From an uncultured Pelagibacteraceae bacterium (GTDB lineage Bacteria; Pseudomonadota; Alphaproteobacteria; Pelagibacterales; Pelagibacteraceae), in the NCBI GenBank assembly GCA_902554335.1, contig CACDOD010000001.1, forward strand, positions 1 to 64,000: a stretch of 64,000 bases of DNA, given 5' to 3'. A program made the translations under genes and the position numbers. The notes under the pieces are model-generated. The model ran no database searches and had not been told where the DNA came from. It saw only the letters and a list, made by a program, of their open reading frames with translations. Shown here one piece after another: positions 10,897-20,247 of this stretch (its first letter is position 1; every line of letters starts with the position of its first letter).

Positions 10897-11630
10897 TTTC
10901 TTATTTTTTTAAATTTAACTATCCTTAATTTTAGATTTAAAGTATCTAAAATTAATATTGAGTTTTTCAGGACATTACTTGATCCTAAAATTAACTTTAA
11001 CACTTCATTTGCTTGTAAAGAACCAACTATATTAGCTGTTGTTCCTAATATTCCCTCATCATCGCAATTTAAAATTTCATCAGACGGTTTTTCTTGATAA
11101 AAACATTTCAAACACGCATTTTCTTTATTTTTAAAATTAAATACAAAGATATGTCCATCATATCTACTTATAGCACCTACTACTAATTTTTTTTTTAATT
11201 TAAATGACTTTTCATTTAATAGGAATTTTGTTTGAAAATTATCGGATGCATCAATAATAATATGATATTTAGAGATAAGGTTATTTATATTATCCTCATT
11301 AATCCTTTTTTTATATGTATTGACTTTAACTAAAGGGTTAATATTTCTAAGTTTTTTTTTTAATACATCCACTTTATATTTATTAATTTCCCTAGTATTA
11401 AATAATGTTTGTCTGTTAAGATTAGATAACGAAATCTTATCATTATCAATCACGCCAATTTCCCCTACCCCCGCTCTACATAATAAATCAGCAATTGGGC
11501 ATCCAAGACCACCTGCTCCTACAATAAAAACTTTTGATAAAGTAATTTTTTTTTGTCCTAAAATTCCTACATTCTTGAGAACTATTTGTTTGGAGTACCT
11601 ATCTAAATAACTTTTTTTTAAAATTGTCAT
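10881..11630 (-). CDS. ThiF/MoeB-family adenylyltransferase
   Basis: A 249-residue E1-like enzyme that adenylates the C-terminal Gly of a small sulfur-carrier protein (MoaD or ThiS). The ATP-binding GAGGLG is at 38-43, with Asp62, LNRQ near 72 and DASDN at 128-132. Zinc ligands are C173xxC176 and the terminal C246xC248. Cys189 begins the CDDEGILG crossover segment. There is no C-terminal rhodanese domain. Choosing between MoeB (molybdopterin) and ThiF (thiamine) from sequence alone is not safe. It overlaps dut by 4 bp in the operon. Confidence 0.85.
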   Translation of the reverse strand: MTILKKSYLDRYSKQIVLKNVGILGQKKITLSKVFIVGAGGLGCPIADLLCRAGVGEIGVIDNDKISLSNLNRQTLFNTREINKYKVDVLKKKLRNINPLVKVNTYKKRINEDNINNLISKYHIIIDASDNFQTKFLLNEKSFKLKKKLVVGAISRYDGHIFVFNFKNKENACLKCFYQEKPSDEILNCDDEGILGTTANIVGSLQANEVLKLILGSSNVLKNSILILDTLNLKLRIVKFKKIRKCICD

Positions 11631-12064
11631 TTACCCGTAGAGCCAAAACCACCTTCTCCTCTAATTGTTTTTGGCAAATCTTTTACTTCCTCCAAGTTTG
11701 CTTTAATAATAGGAACTAATACCATTTGAGCAATTCTATCTTCATTATTTACTATAAATTCTTCATCACCATGATTATAAAGAATAACTTTCAACTCACC
11801 TCGATAGTCACTATCTATTGTTCCTGGTGCATTTAAGACTGAAATATTATTCTTAGCCGCTAGACCAGATCTTGGTCTAATCTGAATTTCAGTACTATTC
11901 GGTATAGCTATTGATAGTCCTGTAGGTATGAGTTCTGATTTTTTAGGCTTAATATAAATAGGATCTTTAATATACGCCATAAGATCCATTCCGGAAGAAC
12001 CATCTGTTTTATATTTAGGCAATTTAACGTCAGAATTTAATTTTTTAATTAGGATTTTAAGCAT
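11627..12064 (-). CDS. dut: deoxyuridine 5'-triphosphate nucleotidohydrolase
   Basis: A 145-residue trimeric-type dUTPase, which hydrolyses dUTP to dUMP and keeps uracil out of DNA. All five family motifs are present, including SSGMDLMAY, RPRSGLA, the catalytic-Asp motif APGTIDSDYRGE and the C-terminal GEGGFGSTGK that closes over the substrate. It overlaps coaBC by 8 bp upstream, a coaBC-dut order also common elsewhere. Confidence 0.96.
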   Translation of the reverse strand: MLKILIKKLNSDVKLPKYKTDGSSGMDLMAYIKDPIYIKPKKSELIPTGLSIAIPNSTEIQIRPRSGLAAKNNISVLNAPGTIDSDYRGELKVILYNHGDEEFIVNNEDRIAQMVLVPIIKANLEEVKDLPKTIRGEGGFGSTGK

Positions 12065-13268
12065 TTGCTTTTAGTTCGTCAGATATTTTTTCTACTATCT
12101 TTTGAGCAATAACTTCTTTGGTATCTAGTAATATATTTTCAGCTTTTGATACATTTCTCTTAAATATTTTAACTTCATTAAAATCACTGTCAAAACCTAT
12201 TTTTTCATTTGACACATCATTTGCAATTATCCAATCACAGTTTTTTTCATTAAGTTTTTTAATAGAGTTTTGTTCGATATTATTTGTCTCCGCAGCAAAA
12301 CCAATAACAAGCTTGGGTCTCAATTTGTTATGTTTTGATATATAATTGAGAATATCTTTAGTTTTTTCTAATTCGAGTTTTTCAAAAGTTTCTTTTTTTA
12401 TTTTATTCAAATTGCTTTGTTTTACCTTAAAATCAGCCACAGCCGCAGAAAATATCGCAATATCCACAGGAAGATTTATAATTGATTTTTCATACATCTC
12501 TTCAGCTGTATTGACTTTAATAGTTTTAACACCATCCGGGGATTTAAGGTTTGTTGGTCCAGAAATTAAAGTTGTTTCAAAACCATTGTTTTGAAGTGCG
12601 TTTGCTATTGCATAACCTTGTTTACCCGAAGATCTATTTGTAATAAACCTGACAGGATCGATATATTCTCTTGTGGGTCCTGCAGTCACTAGAGCTTTAA
12701 ATTTCTTATTTTCCTCAATATTTTTGAAATAATTATTTATAGATTTTGAGATATTTAATGGATCAGAAAACTTACCTGATCCATACTCTCCACAAGCCAT
12801 TTCCCCAATTTCAGGTTCTATAATTTTATATCCACATGAAACAAGTTTTATTAAGTTTTTCTTAGTTATATTATTTTCCCACATCCTTACATTCATGGCT
12901 GGTGCAAGAAAAATATCCTTATTTGAAGCAAGCGCTACAGTTGTAGCCAAATCTTCAGCTAGTCCATGACTTAACTGGGCTAATTTGTTCGCGGTTATTG
13001 GAGCAAATAAAATAACATCAGCCCATCTTGATAAAGTAATATGATCCATTTCAGCTTCATCTTTGTAATCAAATAAGTCTGTAAAAACTTTTTCACCTGT
13101 GAGTGAACTTACTGATAAAGGTGTAACAAATTCTAAAGCACCTTTTGTTAAAATAGTTTTTACATTACACTGATTTTTTTTAAAGATTCTAATTAGTTCT
13201 AATGCTTTATATGCAGCAATCCCACCACAAATAATAAGTAATATTTTTTTATTAAACAAATTTTTCAT
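12057..13268 (-). CDS. coaBC: bifunctional phosphopantothenoylcysteine decarboxylase / phosphopantothenate-cysteine ligase
   Basis: A 403-residue fusion carrying two coenzyme A synthesis steps. The N-terminal flavoprotein CoaC half has ICGGIAAYKALELIR, PAMNVRMW and the catalytic-Cys loop MACGEYGSGK. The C-terminal CoaB half begins near residue 190 with VTAGPTREYIDPVRFITN and has the NRSSGKQG and IGFAAETN segments. It lies between ubiB and dut with tight spacing (7 bp from ubiB). Confidence 0.95.
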   Translation of the reverse strand: MKNLFNKKILLIICGGIAAYKALELIRIFKKNQCNVKTILTKGALEFVTPLSVSSLTGEKVFTDLFDYKDEAEMDHITLSRWADVILFAPITANKLAQLSHGLAEDLATTVALASNKDIFLAPAMNVRMWENNITKKNLIKLVSCGYKIIEPEIGEMACGEYGSGKFSDPLNISKSINNYFKNIEENKKFKALVTAGPTREYIDPVRFITNRSSGKQGYAIANALQNNGFETTLISGPTNLKSPDGVKTIKVNTAEEMYEKSIINLPVDIAIFSAAVADFKVKQSNLNKIKKETFEKLELEKTKDILNYISKHNKLRPKLVIGFAAETNNIEQNSIKKLNEKNCDWIIANDVSNEKIGFDSDFNEVKIFKRNVSKAENILLDTKEVIAQKIVEKISDELKANA

Positions 13269-13275
13269 TTTGAAA

Positions 13276-14838
13276 TTAAAATACTATGATAGATAAAATT
13301 ACAAGAAATAATAAGCTAATAATACTTTGATTTTTAAAAGATCTGAGTTCCAATTTTTTTTCATTTAATGATGAATAGGTATTGGAGTTTTGTGGAATTT
13401 GTCCACTAGCAAGAAATGTCAAAGCTTGGTTTGCTTTATCCATAACCTGAGGTAACTCAGGAAGTCTCTTCAAAACCTCTGAAGTATCTTTAAGTATATT
13501 GCCTATTTCTTTCACAGGATCTTTGGTTTCTTTAAGCCATTTTTCCAACACAGGTTTAGATATTTCCCAAATATTTGCATCTGGATCAAGTTTTCTTGAC
13601 ACACCCTCAACTACCACCATAGTTTTTTGAAGCAGAAGAAGCTGTGGTTGAGTTTGCATATTAAATTTTTCTGTAATTTCAAACAATTGTTTTAGTAATT
13701 TTCCACCCGAGATATCCTTTACAGATTGACCAAATATTGGCTCCCCAATGGATCTTAGAGCTTGCGCAAGCTCCTCTGTATTTACATCTTTTGGAACTAA
13801 TCCTGCAGCAATGTGCACCTCAGCAACTTTTTTATAATCTCTTTGAATAAATCCATAAAGTATTTCTGCCAAAAATCTTCTATTAATTTTGTCAATCCTA
13901 CCCATTATACCAAAATCAATAAATATTAATTGACCAGTATTTTCTATGAGTAGGTTACCTTGATGCATATCAGCATGAAAATATCCATCTCTTACCGCGT
14001 GACGAAGGAAATGTTGAATAATGTCACTTGCTAAACTTTTACAGTTAATACCAAGCGATTTAATTTTTTCTAACTCTCTTATTGAAATAGCATCGATCCA
14101 GTCTAATGTAAGCACGTTTTCACTTGTAAATTTCCAATATATTTTTGGTATTTTGAAACCAACATCATTTCTTGTATTTTCATAAAATTCATTTGCTGCA
14201 GCAGCTTCGAATCTTAAGTCCATTTCGTGGTTTGTAATTTCTTTCAATAAAAAAACCACTTCTACAAGTTTAAGTCTTTTTGTTTTTTTAATTAATGACT
14301 CGATTATATATGCTAGCAACATTAGAGCCTCTATCTCATCATTAAAAACTTTTTTGATATCTGGCCTCAAAACTTTAATTGCAACTTCTTTTAAAATATT
14401 ATCTTCCTTTATTTGTGCTTTATGAACTTGAGCAATAGATGCCGCTGCGATTGGTTCTGAAATATTAATAAAGTCATTAAAATTTTCACTTCCTAAACCT
14501 TTCTTTATTTCTTGAAGGGCAACATCTTTTGAAAAAGCCGGGACTTTGTCCTGCAGTGTTTGTAACTGATCAGACAATTTTTCTCCGATTATATCTGGTC
14601 TAGTTGCGAGAAATTGACCAAGTTTGATAAAGGTTATGCCCATTGCCTCCATCGATCTGCACAATCTTTCTTCCTCGTTAAAATTTTGGTTTAAATTTTT
14701 CTTACCAAATAAACCAAGTAAACTAAAAAATATTTTAATTAAAATTGGAATTTTATAAACTTTTGATACGATGTTAAGTGCATCAGAAAGAGCTAGTTTT
14801 CTTCCAATTATGATTAGTGTGATAATTTTTTTTATCAT
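13276..14838 (-). CDS. ubiB: UbiB-family atypical kinase/ATPase of ubiquinone biosynthesis
   Basis: About 520 residues from ATG 14838, which overlaps the ubiE stop as TGATG; a TTG at 14850 would add four residues but is less likely. The family's KxGQ motif (KLGQFLATRPDI), Ala-rich loop (AAASIAQVHKAQ), catalytic-loop HADMHQGNLL and metal-binding IDFGIMG are all present. The C-terminus ends in one hydrophobic segment (SIISLLFLVILSIIVF) that would anchor it in the membrane. UbiB/COQ8 proteins support ubiquinone assembly; the exact reaction is unsettled. Confidence 0.94.
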   Translation of the reverse strand: MIKKIITLIIIGRKLALSDALNIVSKVYKIPILIKIFFSLLGLFGKKNLNQNFNEEERLCRSMEAMGITFIKLGQFLATRPDIIGEKLSDQLQTLQDKVPAFSKDVALQEIKKGLGSENFNDFINISEPIAAASIAQVHKAQIKEDNILKEVAIKVLRPDIKKVFNDEIEALMLLAYIIESLIKKTKRLKLVEVVFLLKEITNHEMDLRFEAAAANEFYENTRNDVGFKIPKIYWKFTSENVLTLDWIDAISIRELEKIKSLGINCKSLASDIIQHFLRHAVRDGYFHADMHQGNLLIENTGQLIFIDFGIMGRIDKINRRFLAEILYGFIQRDYKKVAEVHIAAGLVPKDVNTEELAQALRSIGEPIFGQSVKDISGGKLLKQLFEITEKFNMQTQPQLLLLQKTMVVVEGVSRKLDPDANIWEISKPVLEKWLKETKDPVKEIGNILKDTSEVLKRLPELPQVMDKANQALTFLASGQIPQNSNTYSSLNEKKLELRSFKNQSIISLLFLVILSIIVF

Positions 14839-15542
14839 CAAATCTTCCAAGCACTGTGTATTGCAACAATACCACCGTTTAAGTTATTATACTTACATTT
14901 CACAAAATTATTTTTTTTCATTAGATAGATAAGCTCATCCTGGTTGACAAATTCATTAATACTTTTTACCAAATATTCATAAGGCTCTTTATCACCTACA
15001 ACAAACTCACCAATAATTGGTATCAATTTTGAGTAATTTTGATAAATAAAATTTAAAGCATCATTATCAATTTTTGAAAATTCTAGACAAAAAAATTTTC
15101 CACCCTTTTTTAATACCCGAAAAGCTTCAGATAATGCTTTATTTAAATTTTTTGTATTTCTTAATCCAAAGCTAATTACGTAATAATCAAATTGGGAGTC
15201 ACGAAATGGTAGTTTTTCAGCAGAAGCAATTTTCCAAGATATATTTTTGAAATTTCCAAGTTTCTTTTTTCCATGAGAAATCATTTTTTTATTAGGGTCA
15301 ACACAATAGATTTTAGAATTTTGATCTGTAGCTTCCATGAAAAATTTAGCAATATCCCCAGTTCCACATGCCACATCAATTAATTTTTTATTAATTTTTG
15401 GCTGCATTGAGTATATTAATTGCTTCTTCCAAGAGTTATGAGTTCCAAGAGACATTAAATTGTTCATAAGGTCATATTTATCTGAAACTTTGTTAAAAAC
15501 ATTCGAAACCAAGTTTTTTGTATTTTGTAGTTTTTGTTGCAT
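14838..15542 (-). CDS. ubiE: ubiquinone/menaquinone C-methyltransferase
   Basis: About 234 residues from ATG 15542 (MQQKLQNTKNLVSNVFNKVSD). A longer in-frame extension to 15617 is a poly-Leu stretch running over the mutM start and is rejected. The SAM-binding motif is DVACGTGDIAKFF, and YDLMNNLMSLGTHNSWKK and ISFGLRNTKN are the UbiE/COQ5 signatures. It C-methylates the benzoquinol ring. It heads the operon ubiE-ubiB-coaBC-dut-moeB/thiF-SH3 and diverges from mutM with only 35 bp between starts. Confidence 0.95.
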   Translation of the reverse strand: MQQKLQNTKNLVSNVFNKVSDKYDLMNNLMSLGTHNSWKKQLIYSMQPKINKKLIDVACGTGDIAKFFMEATDQNSKIYCVDPNKKMISHGKKKLGNFKNISWKIASAEKLPFRDSQFDYYVISFGLRNTKNLNKALSEAFRVLKKGGKFFCLEFSKIDNDALNFIYQNYSKLIPIIGEFVVGDKEPYEYLVKSINEFVNQDELIYLMKKNNFVKCKYNNLNGGIVAIHSAWKI

Positions 15543-15577
15543 TTTTATTTTTTTTTTTAATATTAATATAGTCTGAT

Positions 15578-16441
15578 ATGCCAGAATTACCAGAAGTAGA
15601 AGTAGTAAAACAGTCACTTGAAAAATATATTCAGAATAAAATTTTAATAAAAATCATAGTTAAAAATAAAAATCTTAGATTTCCAGTTCCAAAAGATTTA
15701 TCTAAAAAGCTAGTAAACTTAAAAATCATTAAAGTTGAAAGAATATCTAAATACGTAGTAATCGAGTTCAAAAATAAATTATTCTTAACAATTCATTTAG
15801 GAATGTCAGGGACTTTGCACTTAATTAAAAATAATAGAAGTTTTAAAAATACAAACCTAAGTTTCTATCAATCTAAAAACCTTCCAAAAAAACATAATCA
15901 CATTTATTTTAATTTTAAGAATTTTAAAATAATATTTAACGACCCAAGAAGATTTGGATTTATCAAACTATTTAAAAGTGTAAATAGCTTAAATAATTAT
16001 TTCAGTAAACTTGGTCCAGATCCATTTAAAAACGAGTTCAATTTTAGTTATATAAAAAATTATCTAAGTAAAAAAACCAAAAATATTAAAAATACTTTAA
16101 TTGACCAAAAATTTGTATCTGGTTTAGGTAATATATATTCAAGTGAAATTTTAAATTTCTCAAAAATAAATCCTTTAAAATCTTCAGCTAATATTAATGA
16201 TGAAGAAATTTATAAAATCATCTTTTACACAAACAAAGTTTTGAAGCGATCAATTAAAAAAGGAGGCACTACAATCAGTAATTTTCTTTCAATAAAAGGA
16301 AACGAAGGTTTATATCAAAAAGAATTTAGAGTATACGATAGGGAAAATAAAAAGTGTAAAAATAAATTATGCCCAGGGACAATTGTTAAGTTAAATATAA
16401 CAAATAGATCAACCTACATGTGTAATTTTTGTCAAAAATAA
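15578..16441 (+). CDS. mutM: formamidopyrimidine-DNA glycosylase
   Basis: A 287-residue base-excision repair enzyme that removes oxidised purines such as 8-oxoguanine. The start is fixed by MPELPEVE: Pro2 is the catalytic nucleophile and Glu3 is required. LGMSGTL and DPRRFGF follow, with the helix-two-turn-helix near 170-240 (VSGLGNIYSSEIL). The C-terminal zinc finger is complete (CKNKLC and CNFC). The long A/K-rich linkers reflect base composition. Confidence 0.96.
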   Translation: MPELPEVEVVKQSLEKYIQNKILIKIIVKNKNLRFPVPKDLSKKLVNLKIIKVERISKYVVIEFKNKLFLTIHLGMSGTLHLIKNNRSFKNTNLSFYQSKNLPKKHNHIYFNFKNFKIIFNDPRRFGFIKLFKSVNSLNNYFSKLGPDPFKNEFNFSYIKNYLSKKTKNIKNTLIDQKFVSGLGNIYSSEILNFSKINPLKSSANINDEEIYKIIFYTNKVLKRSIKKGGTTISNFLSIKGNEGLYQKEFRVYDRENKKCKNKLCPGTIVKLNITNRSTYMCNFCQK

Positions 16442-16493
16442 TCAAAAAAAATTAATTGACCATACAAAGTATCCAAGCTATACAATCGCGCTA

Positions 16494-16754
16494 ATGGCCA
16501 ATACTAAATCAGCAATTAAAACAAATAGACGAATTCAAAGACAAACCCTAGTAAATAAGTCTAGAAAAAGCAGATATAAGACTGCAATAAAGAAAATTAA
16601 CCTTCTAATTGAAAAAAAAGATAAAAAAGCCGCACTAAGTTTTCTTCCTAAACTTAATTCTGAATTGATGAAGATTGCAAAAACTGGAGTAGTAAAAAAG
16701 CAAAACGCATCAAGGAATGTTTCAAGAATAACAAAAAGAATAAACTCTTTATAA
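16494..16754 (+). CDS. rpsT: 30S ribosomal protein S20
   Basis: An 86-residue, very basic helical protein that binds 16S rRNA. MANTKSAIKTNRRIQRQ and the ending GVVKKQNASRNVSRITKRI are typical S20. It lies between mutM and dnaA, an order seen in many alphaproteobacteria. No clear terminator follows it. Confidence 0.95.
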   Translation: MANTKSAIKTNRRIQRQTLVNKSRKSRYKTAIKKINLLIEKKDKKAALSFLPKLNSELMKIAKTGVVKKQNASRNVSRITKRINSL

Positions 16755-17016
16755 TTGAATCAACCTATTGTATTAGGTGCATCAACCTATTGTATTTTAT
16801 ATAAAACATTAACACTAAATATATAAATAATTAAGTAAACAAACTTGATATAATTTTTATTTATAATTATTTACAACCAAAAATTTTCTATTTTAAATTC
16901 AATCTAAGATTTTATTTTTTACAACTTTAAATTTTTCAATTTAGGATTACATTTTTTTTTCAAAAAAAAAATAAATTATTTGCATAAAATAATTATTTAA
17001 GATTAAAAAGGTTTCG
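16755..17016. other. non-coding region upstream of dnaA
   Basis: 262 bp between rpsT and dnaA, among the longest gaps in the window. It holds a 16-bp direct repeat (16759-16796) and then an almost pure A+T stretch with TATAAT at 16849-16854. I found no TTATCCACA-type DnaA box on either strand, so it is not supported as an origin. It probably carries the dnaA promoter and leader. Confidence 0.5.
16759..16796. repeat. 16-bp direct repeat, two copies
   Basis: ATCAACCTATTGTATT occurs at 16759-16774 and 16781-16796, with a 22-bp period. The stretch between them (ACCTA-TTGTAT-TAGGT) is also a short inverted repeat. It could be a paired binding site controlling dnaA or a simple tandem duplication. 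Confidence 0.7.
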
Positions 17017-18447
17017 ATGAAAAATTCCTTAAATCAAGATTTAAACCAAGCAAAAACAGAAGCTTTAAATTGGGAATTGATACAAGAAGATTTTAAAATA
17101 AAATTTGGTAGAGAAGTTTTTGAAAGTTGGTTAAAAAAAATGGATCTATTGGAAACAAACCTCGATAATTTAATAATATCAGTTCCTACAAGGTTTATTA
17201 GAGATTGGATCACTTCTAGATATTTAGATAATGTTCTTCAAATAATAAAATCTCATAATAAAAAAATTAGCAGAATTGAATTCAAAATAAATTCAATTTC
17301 AAAAATTGATTATGAGAATCATAACAAGGCTAATTTAAAAAATCAAATACTGCCAAACGATATAGGCTCAAACGTTGCTTTCATTAAAGACTCATTTATT
17401 CAATATAACAGGATAGATCCCAATAAAAATTTTGAAAATTTTATTGTTGGACCAAGTAATAGTTTAGCTTATGAGGCTTCTAAAAAAATTACAGATTCAT
17501 TGTCTGTTTATAATCCTTTATATTTATATTCAGGAGTAGGTATGGGTAAAACCCATTTATTAAACGCAATAGGTTTAAAACTTAAAAAAGAAAAAAAAGT
17601 ACTGTTCATATCTGCTGAGAGATTTATGTATCATTTTGTTAAATCTATTAAATCTAATGAAATGATAAAATTTAAAGATTACTTTAGGAATACTGACGTA
17701 TTATTGATAGATGATATTCAATTTATGAATGGAAAAGAGGCATTGCAGGAAGAATTTTTTCATACTTTTAGTGCCTTATTGGATAAAGGTTCTCAAATCG
17801 TATTAACAGCTGATAGACCTCCAAGCAAACTTAGTAGAATACAAGAAAGGATTAAATCAAGGTTCTCTGGTGGCTTAGTTGTGGATATTCAGAACCCAGA
17901 CACTAATTTAAGATCAGAAATAATAAAAAATAAACTTCTAGAATTAAAAGTTTTCAATGGAAGTAATGTTGATATATCTCAGGAAGTACAAAATTTTATC
18001 TGTTCTGAAATTAAATCAAGTGTTAGAGAATTAGTTGGAGCATTAAATCGAATAGTTTCGTTTTCTAGAATTTATAATAGAGTTCCAAACTTATCTGAGG
18101 CTAGAATAATATTAAAAGATTTATTAAATATTTATGAAAACAAAGTTACAATTGACTCTATACAAACAATCGTTTGTAAATTCTTTAAGATTAGTAAAAA
18201 TGAAATGCTTTCTTCAAGAAGATCAAGATATTTAGTAAGACCGAGACAGGCAGCAATATATTTGTCAAAAATGCTTACATCAAAGTCCCTACCTGAAATT
18301 GGAAGATACTTTTCTAATAGAGATCATACTACAGTCATTCACTCTGTAAAAACTATAGAGAAGCTAAGAAAAGAAGATAATGAATTAAATATTAAAATAG
18401 ACACTTTAAAAAATAAGATTTTATATAACAAACAAGATGAAATTTAG
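17017..18447 (+). CDS. dnaA: chromosomal replication initiator protein DnaA
   Basis: A 476-residue AAA+ initiator. Domain I is residues 1-90 (WELIQEDFKIKFG), domain II is a short variable linker, and domain III has Walker A GVGMGKTH at 173-180, Walker B LLIDDIQF, and sensor regions in IQERIKSRFSGG. Domain IV is the DNA-binding helix-turn-helix with RPRQAAIYLSKML and the signature RDHTTVIHS that reads DnaA boxes. It overlaps dnaN by 11 bp. Confidence 0.97.
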   Translation: MKNSLNQDLNQAKTEALNWELIQEDFKIKFGREVFESWLKKMDLLETNLDNLIISVPTRFIRDWITSRYLDNVLQIIKSHNKKISRIEFKINSISKIDYENHNKANLKNQILPNDIGSNVAFIKDSFIQYNRIDPNKNFENFIVGPSNSLAYEASKKITDSLSVYNPLYLYSGVGMGKTHLLNAIGLKLKKEKKVLFISAERFMYHFVKSIKSNEMIKFKDYFRNTDVLLIDDIQFMNGKEALQEEFFHTFSALLDKGSQIVLTADRPPSKLSRIQERIKSRFSGGLVVDIQNPDTNLRSEIIKNKLLELKVFNGSNVDISQEVQNFICSEIKSSVRELVGALNRIVSFSRIYNRVPNLSEARIILKDLLNIYENKVTIDSIQTIVCKFFKISKNEMLSSRRSRYLVRPRQAAIYLSKMLTSKSLPEIGRYFSNRDHTTVIHSVKTIEKLRKEDNELNIKIDTLKNKILYNKQDEI

Positions 18448-19549
18448 TGTAAATCAAAAAGATTTGCAAAACTCATTAAATTATTGCCAAGGCGTAATAG
18501 AAAAAAGAAGTACCTTACCTATTTTATCGAATGTTCTTCTTGAGGCAAAAAATGATAACCTTAAAATTACAGCAACAGACTTAGACTTAATTTTTATTCA
18601 AAATATCTCAAATATAAAAATTTCTGAAGAAGGCGAAACTACCACTTCATGTTCGATTATGTATGATATTGTAAGGAAATTTAATAATGAGAAAAAAATT
18701 GAATTTAATTTAGTGAATGAAAACAAAATCAATGTGGAGTCTGATAAATCATCATTTAATTTAAACTGCTTGAAGGCATCAGAGTTTCCCTTAACAGAGT
18801 CGAATTTCAGTGAAAATGAGTTTAAACTTAATTCAAAACAATTACTTAAATTGCTTAATAAATGTAAGTTCTCTATATCAAACGATGAGACAAGACATTA
18901 CTTAAGTGGTATATTTTTACATCTAACTGATAATGAAAACAAAAAGTATCTCACAGCAGTTGCAACAGATAGTCATAGAATGGCTGTTTCTAAAATATTA
19001 TTAGCAGATGAAATAAATTTTGAACCTATTATTCTTCCAAAAAAAACAATTTTTCAATTATGCTCTTTGCTAGATGATTATAATGGTGATGTAATAATAT
19101 CAAATTTAAAATCAAAAATAAAATTTGAATTTAATAATATAATATTGATATCTAAATTAATTGATGGAAAGTTTCCAAATTATTTTCAAGTAATTCCGAA
19201 AGATAATCAAAAAAAATTGGAAATCGATTTAAAACCTTTCCTTACCTCTGTTGATAGAGTTGCCTCTGTTTCTTTAGACAAAAAAGATGGATTAAGAATG
19301 AGTTTAGCAAATGATAACTTAGATTTATCAGTTAACAGTAGCAATAGTGGTGATGGAAATGAAAGTCTTCCAGTTAAATTTGCGCACGAACTAGAAATAA
19401 GTTTTAATCCTAGATATTTAATTGACGTTGCTTCAATTTTAGATGGTAATAAAATTGAAATTTATTTAAAAGAATCAGGTTCACCGGCTTTAATTAAAGA
19501 TCCATCAGATTTTGATAGTATTTATGTGATAATGCCAATGAAAGGCTAA
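18437..19549 (+). CDS. dnaN: DNA polymerase III beta subunit (sliding clamp)
   Basis: A 370-residue ring protein that tethers polymerase to DNA. The three repeated clamp domains are visible; KRSTLPILSNVLLEA near the start, AVATDSHRMAVSK in the middle and the C-terminal YVIMPMKG are diagnostic. Its start lies within dnaA (11-bp overlap), giving a dnaA-dnaN operon. Its stop overlaps the convergent acyltransferase gene by 4 bp. Confidence 0.97.
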   Translation: MKFSVNQKDLQNSLNYCQGVIEKRSTLPILSNVLLEAKNDNLKITATDLDLIFIQNISNIKISEEGETTTSCSIMYDIVRKFNNEKKIEFNLVNENKINVESDKSSFNLNCLKASEFPLTESNFSENEFKLNSKQLLKLLNKCKFSISNDETRHYLSGIFLHLTDNENKKYLTAVATDSHRMAVSKILLADEINFEPIILPKKTIFQLCSLLDDYNGDVIISNLKSKIKFEFNNIILISKLIDGKFPNYFQVIPKDNQKKLEIDLKPFLTSVDRVASVSLDKKDGLRMSLANDNLDLSVNSSNSGDGNESLPVKFAHELEISFNPRYLIDVASILDGNKIEIYLKESGSPALIKDPSDFDSIYVIMPMKG

Positions 19550-20247
19550 CGAATATTTTCTAACTCTTCATACAAATCTAGCTCAATTTTTTTTTGAAAA
19601 TCATCAACTTTTAAACCAGCTGGTATTTGATTTAGTATACTTATAGTAATTGTTTTGTTAGATTTTAATTTTCCAGATTTGGGCCAAACATCTCCAGAAT
19701 TTAGCGCCACAGGAACACAAATAAAATTAAGTTTTTCATAAATTTTTGAAACTCCTTTTTTGAAAGGAGTTTTATCATTAATTGGTGTTCTTGAGGCTTG
19801 TGGAAAAATAATTACTGGTCTACTTGAATTAGTTGTTGTTGATAAAATTTTGTCATAGAAGCCTAAATTTTCTTTGGTTACCCTGTCTCTGTCTATCGAT
19901 ATTGATCCAATTTTTTTTAAATGCCAACCAAAAATTGGAATTTTCAATAATTCCTTTTTTAATATAAAAACTGGATTTTTAAAAATTGCTTGTAAGAAAA
20001 ACGTTTCGAACAATGATTGATGAAGAGATGCAATAAAATATGGAGAAGATTTAGGAATATTTTCAATTCCTTTAACTTTAATTTTTACTGATAAAAAAAA
20101 ATACAAACAAAACTTAATCCAGTGACCTAATAATTTACCACCAAAAAGAGTAATTTTTTGGGGCAAAATAAGTGCAGGCAAGAAAGCTATGCAGACAAAA
20201 ACCGTTCCAAAATAAAAAAAAAAATTAAAAATTAATGATCTGATCAT
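19546..20247 (-). CDS. 1-acyl-sn-glycerol-3-phosphate acyltransferase (PlsC-like)
   Basis: A 233-residue membrane-associated acyltransferase. Two N-terminal hydrophobic segments (about 6-28 and 40-55) precede the catalytic block HQSLFE at 76-81, the family's H-x4-D/E motif with Glu, then a GSISIDRD region and FPQASRTP at 148-155 in place of the usual PEGTR motif. It likely acylates lysophosphatidic acid during phospholipid synthesis. It overlaps the lysA stop by 4 bp. The atypical motifs leave some doubt about the exact acceptor. Confidence 0.82.
   Translation of the reverse strand: MIRSLIFNFFFYFGTVFVCIAFLPALILPQKITLFGGKLLGHWIKFCLYFFLSVKIKVKGIENIPKSSPYFIASLHQSLFETFFLQAIFKNPVFILKKELLKIPIFGWHLKKIGSISIDRDRVTKENLGFYDKILSTTTNSSRPVIIFPQASRTPINDKTPFKKGVSKIYEKLNFICVPVALNSGDVWPKSGKLKSNKTITISILNQIPAGLKVDDFQKKIELDLYEELENIR

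Noticed and set aside
15543..15617. N-terminal extension of ubiE (poly-Leu)
   Set aside because: It overlaps the fixed MPELPE start of mutM and lies outside the UbiE family; ATG 15542 fits.
16755..17016. possible oriC
   Set aside because: It is next to dnaA and A/T-rich, but no DnaA box cluster is seen on either strand.
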